Positions 41,461-52,410 of a DNA stretch of 64,000 nt are shown here, in pieces. Below the pieces are notes generated by a model that worked only from the letters and a program-made list of their open reading frames with translations, was not told where the DNA came from and searched no databases. The stretch spans positions 8,092,500 through 8,156,499 of the forward strand of contig NC_052511.1 of NCBI RefSeq assembly GCF_014356525.2, written 5' to 3'. The translations under genes were made by a program, and so were the position numbers. Source of the DNA: Nilaparvata lugens. Its lineage: Eukaryota > Arthropoda > Insecta > Hemiptera > Delphacidae. Position 1 is the first letter of the stretch. Each line of letters starts with the position of its first letter.

Positions 41461-42325
41461 AAGAACATCATATCTCGAATGATCACAAAAATTTTAGAGA
41501 GCACATTTACTGGAAACTTATAAAACCATGAGTTCCATTGACGTTCAGATTACTATCACGGTTGAGAGTATTCCATGATTCAATAATTATCATCAAAGGA
41601 AACTTTCATTCTATTCTTATACGGAACGTTTTTTATGATTTGTAGTCCCCAAAGAATTAGCGATTCTGCTGAGCTGCTTGCTATAGAATGAATATTTCCT
41701 GATAAGCGATTGTACAATAAATAAATAAGAATACGGACCAGGGTATTCATTTCATTTCATTCATTTCATTTTGGTACCATATCATCTTTTCTGTACAAGT
41801 GACCCTCAGCAATTCGTATTTTGATATTTCATATCGTATCTGAATCCTCAAAGTACTTTTTCTGTAATAAACCTGGGTACCCTGTTCAGTATTTTTATTT
41901 ATTTATTGTACAATCGCTTATCAGGAAATATTCATTCTAAAGCAAGCAGTTCAGTAGAATCGCCAATTCTTTGGGGACTACAAATCATCAAAAACGTTTC
42001 GTATCAGAATAGAATGAACGATTTCTTTGATGATAATAATTGAATCATTTACATTTACATTTATTACATTCCTTAATCACAACATCAAATTAATGATTGG
42101 GAGAGAATCAACAAGATAAACCCAAAACTGTTCCTCTCCCTAATTTTGATAAAAATAGTCCAAATGAGGTTATGAAAACACTTTTATAAAGATCACAAAA
42201 ATCATGGAATACACTCTCAACCGTGATAGTAATCTGATCGTCAATGAAACTCATGGTTTTTCAAGTTTCTAGTAAATGTGCTCTCTAAACTTTTTGTGAT
42301 CATTCGAGATATGATGCTCTTCCCG
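41461..42325. repeat. Long inverted repeat, ~280-bp arms
   Basis: The left arm (about 41461-41735) contains CATATCTCGAATGATCACAA, ACTATCACGGTTGAGAGTAT and TTGTAGTCCCCAAAGAATTA. Their complements lie in the right arm in reverse order (41886-42325). The spacer is ~150 bp. The right arm alone carries a ~155-bp retroposon (42049-42205). Transcription would give a long hairpin RNA. Confidence 0.85.
42049..42205 (-). mobile_element. Hairpin retroposon in the inverted-repeat arm
   Basis: Flanked by AATCAT on both sides (42043-42048 and 42200-42205). The opposite arm reads GAATCATGG uninterrupted, so the insertion is ~157 bp including a 6-bp target duplication. Hairpin stem GGGAGAG / CTCTCCC, body CATAACCTCATTTGGACTAT on its own strand. 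Confidence 0.75.
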
Positions 42326-42958
42326 TTCGAAATAAAAACTGATGAAATTGAAAGCCAATAAGTGAAGAGGTCATTCGGTTGAGTATAATCAAAATTCCAT
42401 TGGCTCTTGATTTTCCATTTGTTGCCCTGAAGCAGGTGAGTTTTCCTCTCCGTTATTCCATAATAAAGTGGAAAATTGATTAATTGTTCCTGGAAACGCT
42501 CCGATTTTGTTCACTGCAAATCGGTCGGTTTTCCAAGTATTTGCAAAATTGTTGAAACCGCAAGTCAGAGGCAAATCGTGCACAGACATTCATTTTATTG
42601 GCACTTAATCCTCATCATTTACACTGGAATGGATCCACATGGATTCCATATCATAAATAAACTTCAGTTGAAGCTTTTCAAGGGGTCAGACATTCAATTA
42701 GTTGAAATCAATTTATGTGGTTCTGTTGGAACAGAAGTTAGAGATAGTCATAAACTTGAAGAAACTGGCTCGATTTGTAACTAAGTAATTGATTTATTCT
42801 ATGCAATGTAGGTTGTAAACTCTGTAAGAACCGGATTAGCTGTTATATGGTGGTACAATAAATCTGTAGAAGAAGTGACTAGTTGTAATAAACTGAAACA
42901 TTGTTGATTTGCCCTAATATATTCCCCGTAGTCTTATCACTTGTGTTAACTGTACTTA
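42326..42958. other. Unique sequence with one unremarkable open frame
   Basis: The 102-codon plus-strand frame at 42476-42784 has balanced composition but no recognised domain, and its minus-strand counterpart (42389-42589) is equally open. Not called. Confidence 0.35.
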
Positions 42959-43432
42959 AGTGGGGTCCACGTTATGGCAGTGTTTGATTAGAAATGGTAT
43001 TGCTATCCTTGTCTGTCATTCAACAAAGAGGATAGCGCTATCTCTCTCTCACTTTGTCCTGTTGCTAGATCGGTTTTTAACAATGTAGAATTTATAATCA
43101 ATTCACACAAAATATTTAACCTTAATTTATTATGAAGATTCATTATGAAATTATTGAAAAATATAATTTGTCACTTAATAAATTATAATTGATTATTTCA
43201 ATTCACAAAATATTTAATCTTAATTATGAAGATTCATTATAAAATTATTGAAGAATATAATTTCTCACTTTATAAAATATAATCGATTATTTTAAGTGAG
43301 GAAGAACAATTAATATTACATTAATAAACCTATATCAGCTACCGTTAAGAAGGCATTGAGTAGGCAGTGAGGATCGGCAACGTTGTTCTCCTATCTTTCT
43401 CCACTGCCATTATAACGTGGACCTCGCTATAG
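42959..43432. mobile_element. TATAGTGAGGTCC-family MITE, intact 474-bp copy
   Basis: Left GTGGGGTCCACGTTATGGCA; right CCATTATAACGTGGACCTCG ending near CTATAG. Interior shows CTATCCTTGTCTGTCATTC, AATATTTAACCTTAATT and its diverged direct repeat, and CGGCAACGTTGTTCTCCTAT near the right end. No nested element, so this is the best reference copy for the family here. Confidence 0.75.
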
Positions 43433-43804
43433 CATCGATGGAGTTTGATCTGAATACGCCACGGAAATTTCCAGCTCTCAGTTTATCTTGTATTTGATAT
43501 CCAGCTGTATCATATGCATACATTGATTAGAAACTAGAATAAATTATGTAGGCTTTGAGTGGTATTTAATTTATTCAATTTACCACCCCAGTTGCTCAGT
43601 TTTTTTTTAAAGAAATGAAATGTAATGGAAAATTCTTTATTAGGTGGAGATAGAAAAAAATCATTATAATTCTTATTAGGCGGAGATAGAAAAAAAATCA
43701 TTATAATTCTTACGTACAGATTTAATAGAAATCCCTTTCTTCAATCTACATTTATAGTGTAAATGAAAACAACTTTATATTGTCAAAATCACCAACTTAT
43801 AAAA

Positions 43805-43805
<1 letters not shown>
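43433..43805. other. Unique sequence
   Basis: A ~30-bp direct repeat, GGAGATAGAAAAAAATCATT, at about 43645 and 43683. Nothing else seen. Confidence 0.45.
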
Positions 43806-43865
<60 letters not shown>

Positions 43866-44423
43866 TACACGATATCTCACCTCACAATTAACGGAATGAC
43901 TTGAAATTCGGAACTTAAGGTCATTACAATATAATGTTCCGACACGAACAATTTCAATCAAATGCAATTCAAGATGGCGGCTAGAATGGCAAAAATGTTG
44001 TCAAAAACAGGGTTTTTCGCGATTTTCTCGAGAACGGCTCCAACGATTTTGATCAAATTCGTACCTAAAATAGTCATTGATAAGCTATATCAACTGCCAC
44101 AAGTCTCATATTTGTAAAAATTTCAGGAGCTTCGCCTCATCTATGCAAAGTTTGACTTTAGATTCCAAATTATCAGGCTTGAGATACAATTTAAACAAAA
44201 AATTTCAAGTGGAAAAGTTTGAGCGTGAAAATCTCTACAATTGATGATCAGTAACATTCTCACCTAAAATTGAAAATAAGCTCGAATTTCGAGAAAATGT
44301 GATTATTTTATTGCAAACTTGGATCTTTGAATAGTAGACTTGAGATGCGCGTGAACACTAGCGTAAGGTGATCAATTTTCATAACGGCAAGGAAAGTTGT
44401 GAGAGTGCGCCACACCACATTTT
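43806..44423. mobile_element. ACTTTCCTTGCC element, copy 2, left-truncated
   Basis: Begins in an expanded GT tract (43806-43861) and continues ACGATATCTCACCTCACAAT to GGCAAGGAAAGTTGTGAGAG. The left ~150 bp are missing, so the GT expansion marks the break. Confidence 0.7.
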
Positions 44424-44651
44424 TATGATGGTAGTTGCAGTTTTATTTTCTCATTTCTATAATTGGAAACGTTTTTCCTTGACGAAATTAAACATTCCTA
44501 AATTATTCAAAATAGCTGAAACTTTACACAATTTTCTCTTCATTTTGTATTGAATTTTCTAGTTTTTTTGAAATTTAATTCAAACAATAATTAGTTATTA
44601 TTTTACTTTTTGTGTAGTTGAGAAGTTGATATTGTGGTAATTATTCATATT
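44424..44651. repeat. Flank shared with 46452-46612
   Basis: CTCATTTCTATAATTGGAAA and the following ~140 bp match the 3' flank of the third ACTTTCCTTGCC copy, so element and flank were duplicated together. Confidence 0.75.
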
Positions 44652-44846
44652 GAATGAAAAAGACTAAGAAATTGTCAAAAAACCACTGATTTATTGATAA
44701 TTAGAAAGACCGGTTTCGGTTATCACACCATTGTCAATCTCTGATAAACTGAGATTGACAATGGTGTAATAACCGAAACCGGTCTTTCTAATTATCAATA
44801 AATCTGTGGTTTTTTGACAATTTCTTTGTCTTTTTCATTCAATTAG
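44652..44846. mobile_element. Foldback element, ~95-bp arms
   Basis: ATTGAATGAAAAAGAC through AGACCGGTTTCGGTTAT and CCATTGTCAATCTC on the left is mirrored almost base for base on the right. 195 bp, near-perfect palindrome with a short loop (TGATAAACT). The locus at 46.5 kb lacks it, so it inserted after or was lost from one duplicate. Confidence 0.8.
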
Positions 44847-44896
44847 TTATAATGACTATGACTACGGCAATAAATAGTTACAATGACTATGACTAC

Positions 44897-44981
44897 GGCC
44901 CGTTTCGGGAAGCCAATTTTCTGACTCCAGCTGTTTTAAGTCTAGATCTTAGCCAAATCCCGAGCTCGGAAGCCGGCCCTA
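44897..44981. mobile_element. 85-bp mini-element, copy 1
   Basis: GCCCGTTTCGGGAAGCCAAT to CTCGGAAGCCGGCCC with CTGACTCCAGCTG in the middle. Complement copy at 45543-45627 and a partial copy at 46620-46665. Ends form an imperfect inverted repeat. Confidence 0.6.
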
Positions 44982-45542
44982 GTATAAAAAATAAGCACTG
45001 AATTCGTATGTGTTAATGAATTGTTTGTTTGAGAATGACTGAGGGATAGAGTATGAAGTTTAAATGCAGTTAATCATCCGTTGTTCATTTCAGTACAACT
45101 TGAAGTCATGAGTGATGATGATGCTACTTGCGTTTGAGCACTCCATGCTCATTTCATTGCTCAGGTAATAGATCTAGAGATACTAGTCCTGAAACTTGCT
45201 ATGTACATTAGTCCTTCATTACTGTAGCAACCAACTCGGAGCAAACTTGCCGGGATGCAGTTCATCATAGTTGGCGCAAGTTTCCAATACTGTCAACACG
45301 AAAACTGTTGTCAGATTCACTACAAACTTTCAGCGTTGATTGAATAGAAAGGTTATATGAGTGAGGAATGTTATTAAATGAATCTTACTATATTGGGCTA
45401 CAGTTACATAAAAATAAAAAATTAAAGTGTCCTGTTTTGAACTTTATTTTATTTCTCACAATAGGTGTCGACTTTTAAAAATCAAAGTACCCTGTTTTTT
45501 CACAACTTTATTTTATTTCTCACAACATGTTCCTACATTTAG
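44982..45542. other. Unique sequence between mini-elements
   Basis: A ~45-bp direct repeat, ACTTTATTTTATTTCTCACA, at about 45440 and 45507. No gene seen. Confidence 0.4.
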
Positions 45543-45627
45543 GGCCGGTTTCCGAGCTCGGGATTTAACTAAGTTCTAGACTTTAAACAGCTGGAGTCAG
45601 AAAATTGGTTTTCCAAAACGGCGCGTA
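45543..45627. mobile_element. 85-bp mini-element, inverted copy 2
   Basis: GGGCCGGTTTCCGAGCTCGG to AATTGGTTTTCC, reverse complement of copy 1 with few changes. Confidence 0.6.
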
Positions 45628-45639
45628 GTAGCAGTTTTT

Positions 45640-46451
45640 ACTTTCCTTGCCCTATTACCATAGGTAAGGAAAGTATTGCTTCCCGAAAAAAATTAAGGTA
45701 CCCCGATTTCTAAATTCAACACGTTTCAAGGTCCCCGGAGCCCAAAAACTGGTTTCTGGGTATTGGTCTGTATGTGTGTGTGTGTGTGTGTGTGTGTATG
45801 AGTGTATGTACGTCTGTGTACACGATATCTCATCTCCCAATTAACGGAATGACTTGAAACTTGGAACTTAAGGTTCTTTCACTATAAGGATCCGACACGA
45901 ACAATTTCAATCAAATGCAATTCAAGATGGCAGCTAAAATGGCGAAAATGTTGTCAAAAACAGGGGTTTCGCGATTTACTTGAAAACGGCTCCAACGATT
46001 TTGATCAAATTCATACCTAAAATAGTCATCGATAAGCTCTATCAACTGCCACAAGTCCCATATCTGTAGAAATGTCAGGAGCTCCGCCCCATCAATGCAG
46101 ATAGATTCCCAATTATCTGGCTTCAGATACAATTGAAACAAAAAAAATCAAGTGGAGTAGATTGAGCATGAAAATCTCTACAATTAATGTTCAGTAACAT
46201 TTTCACCTAAATTGAAAATAAGCTTTAAATTCGAGTAAATGTGATTATTCAATTGCAAATTATTGTTGATTCTATTAAAACATTCACTATGAAGAGATAG
46301 CAGACCTCATGTGTGTCTCCAGCTTTATTGCCCTGTCACCAGCTGGCTCAAATATTTGAATAGTAGACTTGAGATGCGCGGGAACACTAGCGTCAGTGAT
46401 CAATTTTCATAACGGCAAGGGAAGTTGTGTGAGTGCGTCACACCAGATTTT
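45640..46451. mobile_element. ACTTTCCTTGCC element, copy 3, complete
   Basis: ACTTTCCTTGCCCTATTACC at the left, (GT)n at 45775-45797, and GGCAAGGGAAGTTGTGTGAG at the right. ~810 bp. The minus-strand frames inside (45655-45840, 45911-46141, and 37856-38098 in copy 1) are of similar length between copies but contain differing stops and no domain. Confidence 0.75.
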
Positions 46452-46619
46452 TATGATAATCTTTGTTTTCTCATTTCTATAATTGGAAACGTTTTTCCTT
46501 GATGAAATGAAACATTCCCAAATAATTATAAATAGCTGAAACTTTACACTATTTCCTCTTTATTTTATTCTGTGTTCAATTTTCTAGTTTATCGAAATTT
46601 AATTTAAACGTGGACTGCA

Positions 46620-46665
46620 ACTGCGCCCTGTTTCGGAAAGCCAATTTTCTGACTCAAGCTGTACC
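46620..46665. mobile_element. 85-bp mini-element, partial copy 3
   Basis: GCCCTGTTTCGGAAAGCCAA and CTGACTCAAGCTG, then breaks off into ACCTATACGC-type palindromic sequence (CTATACGCATCGTATAGG, 46675-46692 region). Confidence 0.5.
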
Positions 46666-46742
46666 TATACGCATCGTATAGGTATGCGCACTCCAATATT
46701 GAAAAGAATGCATCAAATCTAAACGTCTGATCCGTCCGATGC

Positions 46743-46980
46743 GTTTATTTGTTAATACAATCAAAAACCATATGAATATGATCAGGAAAGAAAAACAGCA
46801 TAGCCCAATACTATTCCGTTCCCAAATTTTGATATTACATGTCCATAAAATAGGTTATGTTCTTACTGTAGAAAGTTAAAGTTCAATTTCTGAATTTTTT
46901 AAATTTATTTATTTATTCGTGGACAGAATCACAAATCATATAAATATGATTAGGAAGGAATAACAGGCTTGGCCCTAAAT
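46743..46980 (-). mobile_element. Two adjacent hairpin retroposons
   Basis: Copy one, 46743-46885, has hairpin 46784-46823 (GGAAAG..., TAGCCC loop) and an ATAGGTTATGTTC body. Copy two starts TTTATTTATTTATTCGTGGA at 46906, closely matches 1281-1440 and is truncated at about 46978 inside the hairpin. Confidence 0.6.
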
Positions 46981-47873
46981 ACATCATAAATTGGATGTTT
47001 CATGATGAACTCATACTAAATATGAAAGAAAACCTTAATTTCTAGCGAAAATTTGACGAATTTTGTGCTAACAAATCTACTAGCCTCTTTGTTTGAAGAG
47101 CTCGCTTGCACTTGTTAATAAAGTGGGTCACGTAACTGGGACGCTACTGGTCTATGACAACCCTTTCCTAGTCTTCAGCTCAACAATGACCTGGATATCG
47201 CTATAGACCTTGATCACGTTAGAAGTCAATCTTCAAGACATGAAAAGGCTTGTTATTTTATTTATAAACTTGTTGAAATTGAAATCAGTTTATCGAATTG
47301 TTGATAAACGTTCAGAGTAGTTTGATATTTTAGTTCATTAGAAGGGCTTATCTCCTATTAACAGGATATAAAGAGATCTCGCATATATTATTGTAGTGGC
47401 ACAGTAAAAAGAGCACATAAATTATAAAAATGACTGAAATTTTTTATCATAAAGAGCATATAAAATACTGAAAAATATAATATTAAGAAAATCCAATTTC
47501 ATACTCCATCGAGCAACTCATTCTGTGAAATCTTCCGCTTTCTCTCATATAATAATCTATAAGAAAAAATAGCATAGTTTTGAATAATGAATTAGTAGGG
47601 TATCAAATTTCCACATTCAATAGATTTTATTAGCACTCACATCAATAGTTTTGCAAATGTGGAAATTTAATAAGATATTCATAACTGAACAAATTGTGAG
47701 AATTTTTTCCTCCAACGAAAACAAATTCACCAGTTGAATTATCGCATACATAGGTTCACTGCCATTTATTTCCACTTATTTGCAAATCATGATAATGATT
47801 GAAACATGAGAGACTTTTCAGCCTCTATTTTTGTTACAAATAATGATACTGATTTGATAATATTGGCAACTAA
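46981..47873. other. No feature seen
   Basis: About 890 bp of AT-rich unique sequence with no repeat family, open frame or hairpin recognised. Confidence 0.5.
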
Positions 47874-48013
47874 GGCCCGGTTGCACAAAAGCTGGTTAAA
47901 TTTTAAACCTGATTAATTTCAAGAGAACCAATCAGAGAAAAATAGGCTTCTCTGATTGGTTCTCGTGAAATTAATCAGGATCAAAATTTGACTGGCTTTC
48001 GTGCAACCGGCAC
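47874..48013. mobile_element. PIF/Harbinger-type foldback MITE, copy 3
   Basis: GGCCCGGTTGCACAAAAGC at the left, CGTGCAACCGGCAC at the right, flanked by TAA on both sides (47871-47873, 48014-48016). Shorter loop than copies 1 and 2. Confidence 0.8.
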
Positions 48014-48629
48014 TAAGACAATCCTTGTGCTAGTTTTTCTTCTAAATATAGGTGAAACTAACAAATATCTTTGAGCTCTCAACCCTTTAATTGAAATCAA
48101 ATAACTGAAGCAGGAGACCACGGAATTAATTGCGTCCCATTTTTAGCACGTATTTGAGTACAGGAATGCACATGTAATCTCTTCGAAATAAGAGAGTGGC
48201 ACAGTTAACTCGTTAGCGATTGAAGAGCAGGATCTAATCTGGAAATTGTCAAATGCAGGCATCTGCAGCCCAATCATCATCATCATCATCAAGTAGTTCA
48301 CCTGAGGGTTCACCAGAGTAGGTAGGGTTCAATGCAGGCGGCTCACTTACTATTTTAAAGCACCCGAATCAGAGTTCAAGCCTCACTATCAACGTGACTC
48401 CTTTCGAATTGTAATTGATGTTTGTGGATGCGTGTAATCGTATTGGTCCAGACGCTAGGTGAAAAATAACGATTTCAGATAGTAGATAATGACAAAAATT
48501 AATCAAAACACACTTACTATTGAATATGATTCGGTATTCTGTATGATCAAGAACTGTATTTTACTCGTTGAGAAAAAATTGATTTGATGATAAATTTTCT
48601 TAATTGTTATTTCTGCATTGTTTAAAACG
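48014..48629. other. Unique sequence
   Basis: Short (ATC)n at about 48272-48290. No gene seen. Confidence 0.45.
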
Positions 48630-48845
48630 ATCTGACAACGTTGCGGAGCTAGAAAAGGATAGCGCTATTTGCTTTGTCGAATGATAGACAAGGATAACCT
48701 TATCTAAATTTGGGAGAGGAATAGCACAAAGTTACCTCATTTTCTCTCTCCCTATCATTTTGATGATACACTTATTGCATCAATCAATAAAGAAGAGCAA
48801 CACAAATGTTAATCAAATACTGCCATTATAACGTGGGCCTCTCTG
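48630..48845. mobile_element. TATAGTGAGGTCC MITE right half, split by a retroposon
   Basis: GACAACGTTGCGGAGCTAG...GATAGACAAGGAT, then the retroposon, then AATGTTAATCAAATACTGCC and CATTATAACGTGGGCC. Left half not found. Confidence 0.6.
48695..48797 (+). mobile_element. Hairpin retroposon nested in the MITE
   Basis: ACCTTATCTAAATTTGGGAG start, hairpin GGGAGAGGAA / CTCTCTCCC with AAAGTTACCTC loop, ATTTTGATGAT second hairpin, AATCAATAAAGAAG tail. About 103 bp. Confidence 0.6.
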
Positions 48846-48849
48846 GATA

Positions 48850-48955
48850 CGTATACTAGTTTTTATTCAATCGATCCAATTTAAATCATTCTGAGATTAA
48901 ACCACGAGCTGATTCATTTCAGTTTAAGCTTTCACCTTGTGCAAACAGCCCCTAG
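48850..48955. mobile_element. PIF/Harbinger-like MITE right end
   Basis: CAGTTTAAGCTTTCACCTTG, then TGCAAACAGCCCCTAG, matching the right end of the GGGCCGTTTGCACAG family. Left end not present. Confidence 0.35.
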
Positions 48956-49108
48956 TAGACCCTCAGAAAACGGCTGCAGACCTTAGGAAATTCAACTAAT
49001 TATTCTGTTGGTGTAGTGAAATGCAATACACCCCTAAAATCTAATGATAGCTTATTTTTATCAGAATTACAAGGAGTCTAACTAAAAAAATACCTCTGAA
49101 TATGATAC

Positions 49109-49290
49109 CTTAGTGCATTAAAACTTAAGCTTGGCTCAAATAATTATGTGGAACTGACAATTAGTCAGTTAATGACTTACGTTTGACTCAGTGTCTTAGT
49201 GCATTAAAACTTGAGTTTGGCTCAAATAATTATGTGGAACTGACAATAAGTCAGTTAATGACTTACGTTCGGCTGAAATAATTATTATGT
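49109..49290. repeat. 86-bp tandem repeat, ~2.1 copies
   Basis: CTTAGTGCATTAAAACTT starts at 49109 and 49195, then GGCTCAAATAATTATGTGGA and AGTCAGTTAATGACTTACGT. A third, partial unit follows. Confidence 0.85.
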
Positions 49291-49974
49291 GAACTGACAA
49301 TATCGTTTTTATTTCACCTTAATTTGGAGAAATTCCGCAGTATCTCTAGTCAAAGTGTAAAGAATTACAAGGTGTGAAATTTTTCGCTACTCAAAAGTTT
49401 TTCACGTGATATGTTTGAGTCTCAGTAGGCCTAGTTTCAGCTTTTTAACAGCTACCGAAGTGTTTCATAAACACTTATCCGTGTAGGCAGTGTACCCTCC
49501 ACTTGCGTGAAGAGTAAAGAATGCTCAAGCCAAGTAATCTCCGCTCCTGTTTCGGTGTCATCTTACTCCTCCCCCCCTCTCAACAACAACCCCTCCACAC
49601 CCCCTCTCATCATTATCATCACCAACCCTTCCTGTTTCCCCAATTATTCCTATATGACAACATACTGGGTACTGGCAACCATGATATCTTTCCTGTTCGT
49701 CACAAAGATAAATATTAATTCTTGATCTGATGAAATTTACATGGACTTGTTTCAAGGATGATGAACTCTTATCAGGATTTATAATTTCTATTCTAATTAT
49801 AGTTTTTTATTCGTGATTTGATGGAATTGACGTAGAATTATTTCAAAGGCGCTCAGTTTCAAATGGGATTTATAATTTATATATCTTTATTTCAATGATA
49901 TATAATCATTTTGTGATTCATTTGAAATATTATCATCATTTATTTCTTTCCAAAACATACATAAAAAGTATTAT
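49291..49974. other. Unique sequence
   Basis: Contains a C-rich stretch (49560-49630) with short frames on both strands (49507-49755), none recognised. Confidence 0.4.
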
Positions 49975-50205
49975 GTCAACCTTCAAAATTCAAAATCTTC
50001 AAATCATTATTCCTGGACTAAAAATCAAGTGACAAAGCAGTGTGTGATTACATAACCTCAACCTTTGGACAAAATGAACTTTTTATCCAAATTTTTTGAA
50101 GAGAAATAGTACAGGCTCAGCCTAGTTTTCCCTTCAATTCCATAATTATATTATGATTGTAGTATTTTGTACAATAAATAGATAGAATAAATAGATTGAT
50201 ATATT
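49975..50205 (+). mobile_element. Hairpin retroposon, longer-bodied subtype
   Basis: TATGTCAACCTTCAAAATTC then GATTACATAACCTCAACC, hairpin TTGAAGAGAAATAGTAC-AGGCT-CAGCCT...CCCTTCAA, and a GTACAATAAATAGATAGAAT tail. The complement subtype copy is 63560-63790. Confidence 0.65.
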
Positions 50206-50615
50206 CTAATTTGTAGTTTTGTTTTATTCAATTTTTGTTGTTGTTCATTCATGGCTCTCGTCTGTACTTCGAAAATTATACTCTGTACAAAATAACGTCT
50301 GACTTGAGAGGGACATGCTCAGCAGAGAAGGCATACAGTGGTAGGGATACAACGGCGGCGAAGTTACCGTTCTGAACCGGCCAGCATTCCTTAATTTCTC
50401 GTGAGTATTCAAGCGCTCATGTTAAACTCACGGAGTTCCCTGTCTGGAAGCATTCACTCGACAGACTCTAATCGACAAATTGGCAACAGCGCTTCTACCT
50501 ACGACTCTATCCATCACAGTAATAGTCTGATCTCCCTCCATTTCTTTGCGCCGCATATTCCTCCAAGTCTAAAGTTATTTTGTGCGAAGTATAGTCTTCT
50601 CCCATCATGAACGTA
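50206..50615. other. Unique sequence, partly GC-richer
   Basis: 50330-50400 contains GGCGGCGAAG. The plus-strand frame 50401-50610 has no recognised domain. Confidence 0.4.
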
Positions 50616-50618
50616 TTA

Positions 50619-50822
50619 AGGTGCGTACAGACTTCCGCTCTGCTCCGCAATCGAACGCCACTCGAGCAGATCGATTGATGATCGACCGGGGAGCAAGAGT
50701 GGAACGCGAGAAGAGCTAACATCTCCCGTAACGTTCATGATCGGTGCGAGAGCGGAGCGAGGGCGGAACGAGATCGGAGCATGCGCGGAGCGGGTTGGAG
50801 GCGCGTATATCTGTACGCACCT
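50619..50822. mobile_element. AGGTGCGTACAGA MITE, copy 2
   Basis: AGGTGCGTACAGACTTCCGC to TCTGTACGCACCT, flanked by TTA on both sides. CpG-rich body with GAGCGGAGCG motifs, closely related to 17928-18164. Confidence 0.8.
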
Positions 50823-51128
50823 TTATGTCTCGGCCAATGGCAGGCTTTTACCTTGATAGGTCAGCCAACTGCCAATCATATGGCTTCGTTCACAGTCAGT
50901 AACCAACCAATCACATGGCTCCGTTTCCAGTATACTTTCTCTGCTGCCTGGTTTTTCAGTATAAATTTACTAGAGATTTATAATAGTGTAAAAGCCAAAA
51001 CTAGTTCTTGATTTCTCAATAAATAAAATATGTTTGTGATAATATCAAGTTGTTTCATCCTGTATCATTGGTGATATTGATACTAGGATACGAAGTAGAA
51101 ATCATTATCAGCAAACTGTTCAATCTAA
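50823..51128. other. Unique spacer
   Basis: The 76-codon plus-strand frame 50781-51011 begins inside the MITE; no domain recognised. Confidence 0.4.
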
Positions 51129-51297
51129 AGGTGCGTACAGAGATATACGCGCCGCGAACATGAGCAATTCACTTTTAATCAGCTGACTATATCTGTATTT
51201 TTAAAGAAACGGTAAGATACAGATATAAAACGCTTGGCATCATCTGATTAAAAGTGAATATTGCTCATGTTCGCGGCGCGTTAATCTGTACGCACCT
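51129..51297. mobile_element. AGGTGCGTACAGA MITE, copy 3 (foldback subtype)
   Basis: AGGTGCGTACAGA...TCTGTACGCACCT, flanked by TAA on both sides. The inner sequence is a different foldback: GCGCCGCGAACATGAGCAAT faces its complement. The TIR is shared with copies 1 and 2, the body is not. Confidence 0.8.
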
Positions 51298-52001
51298 TAA
51301 GAATAAATTAAATTAGTTCAAACTGGGTTCAAAATTTATAGATTATCTTAATGTTCGATTTCTTCAATTAATTCTGTATCTTCTTGTAACTATATCAACA
51401 ACTACATTGTAATTTTTTAGTATATCATAAGTATTCACTAGGTCTCTTCTTGTATTTCATTTACAAACAATACACTTCATCAAATCAACCCTTTGGGAAG
51501 TTTGTACAGTGAAAGCTATTGAATTGAATTGAGTTTATTTCACCAAATTTTATACATGATTATAATATCTTGAAAGGGCACAAAATGCATGCACCACAAC
51601 GTAACAATTATTTGAAATAAAACTTGAGACATCATGACAAAAGGAGTGGTACAATAATTATATTATAAGATAGTAATACATATTTTAAGAGTAATAAAGT
51701 TTATAATATAATAGTAATACATCTTATTAGAATAATAAGGATTGGTATCTATAAATAGTGTTATAAATAAAGTGCTTTAGACTTTTATAGTTAAGTCTAA
51801 CATATGATTACAATTATTACACTGCATAGCAAAATTTCTGGACCCTAATAATGAAAATATAATAATTGCCCTCATAGGCCTATTAGGCCTGTTCCTAGAG
51901 ACCTGTTTTTGTAATGGGCAGAAACAGAATCTTGAAAGTTTCTCGTAGATTTTGTTTTTCAATGTTTTCGGTGGGATATGATGTGAACAATACACCATTA
52001 A
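51298..52001. other. AT-rich sequence with a retroposon tail
   Basis: ATTGAATTGAATTGAGTTTA at about 51518 is a reversed pentanucleotide tail; the following ~80 bp may be its 3' UTR. Direct repeats of ATATTATAAGATAGTAATAC lie near 51660-51720. Nothing coding. Confidence 0.4.
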
Positions 52002-52410
52002 GGGCCGTTTGCAAATTCAAAGATTAAACAAAATTTAATCAGCTAGTGGGTTAAACCATAGAGAAACAATAGCGTAAGTAGATATCCCATGGTATAGGGC
52101 GTTTATGTCGCAACTTTTACTGTTATCTCAAGCCTATAGTGCACGTAGTTCTTTCCCGTGAAGTTTTATGACGCTGTTAGTCTCTCATATTGTGCCGTTC
52201 ATACACTCTTACCCGGTCAAAAGAGTAAAAATCGACAGTAATCGGCTTGAGATAACAGTAAAAGTTGCGACATAAACGCCCTATACCGTGGGATATCTAC
52301 TCACGCTATTGTTCCTCTATGGTTAAACTCAAGTGAATCACATTATAACAAGCTAGACTTAATATTGGTTTTATCCAATTTGAATTAATATTGGTTCAAA
52401 CTGGCTCTTG
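52002..52410. mobile_element. PIF/Harbinger-like MITE split by a CATAGAGAAAC element
   Basis: GGGCCGTTTGCAAATTC at the left, GGGTTAAAC before the insertion, GTTAAACTCAAG after it. The right terminus is not found. Confidence 0.45.
52057..52321. mobile_element. CATAGAGAAAC element, copy 2
   Basis: CATAGAGAAACAATAGCG at the left, its near-complement at the right, flanked by GTTAAAC on both sides. 265 bp, foldback arms ~80 bp with CCCATGGTATAGGGCG. Confidence 0.85.

Noticed and set aside
42476..42784. 102-codon plus-strand frame
   Set aside because: No domain and the opposite strand is equally open; not distinguishable from chance.
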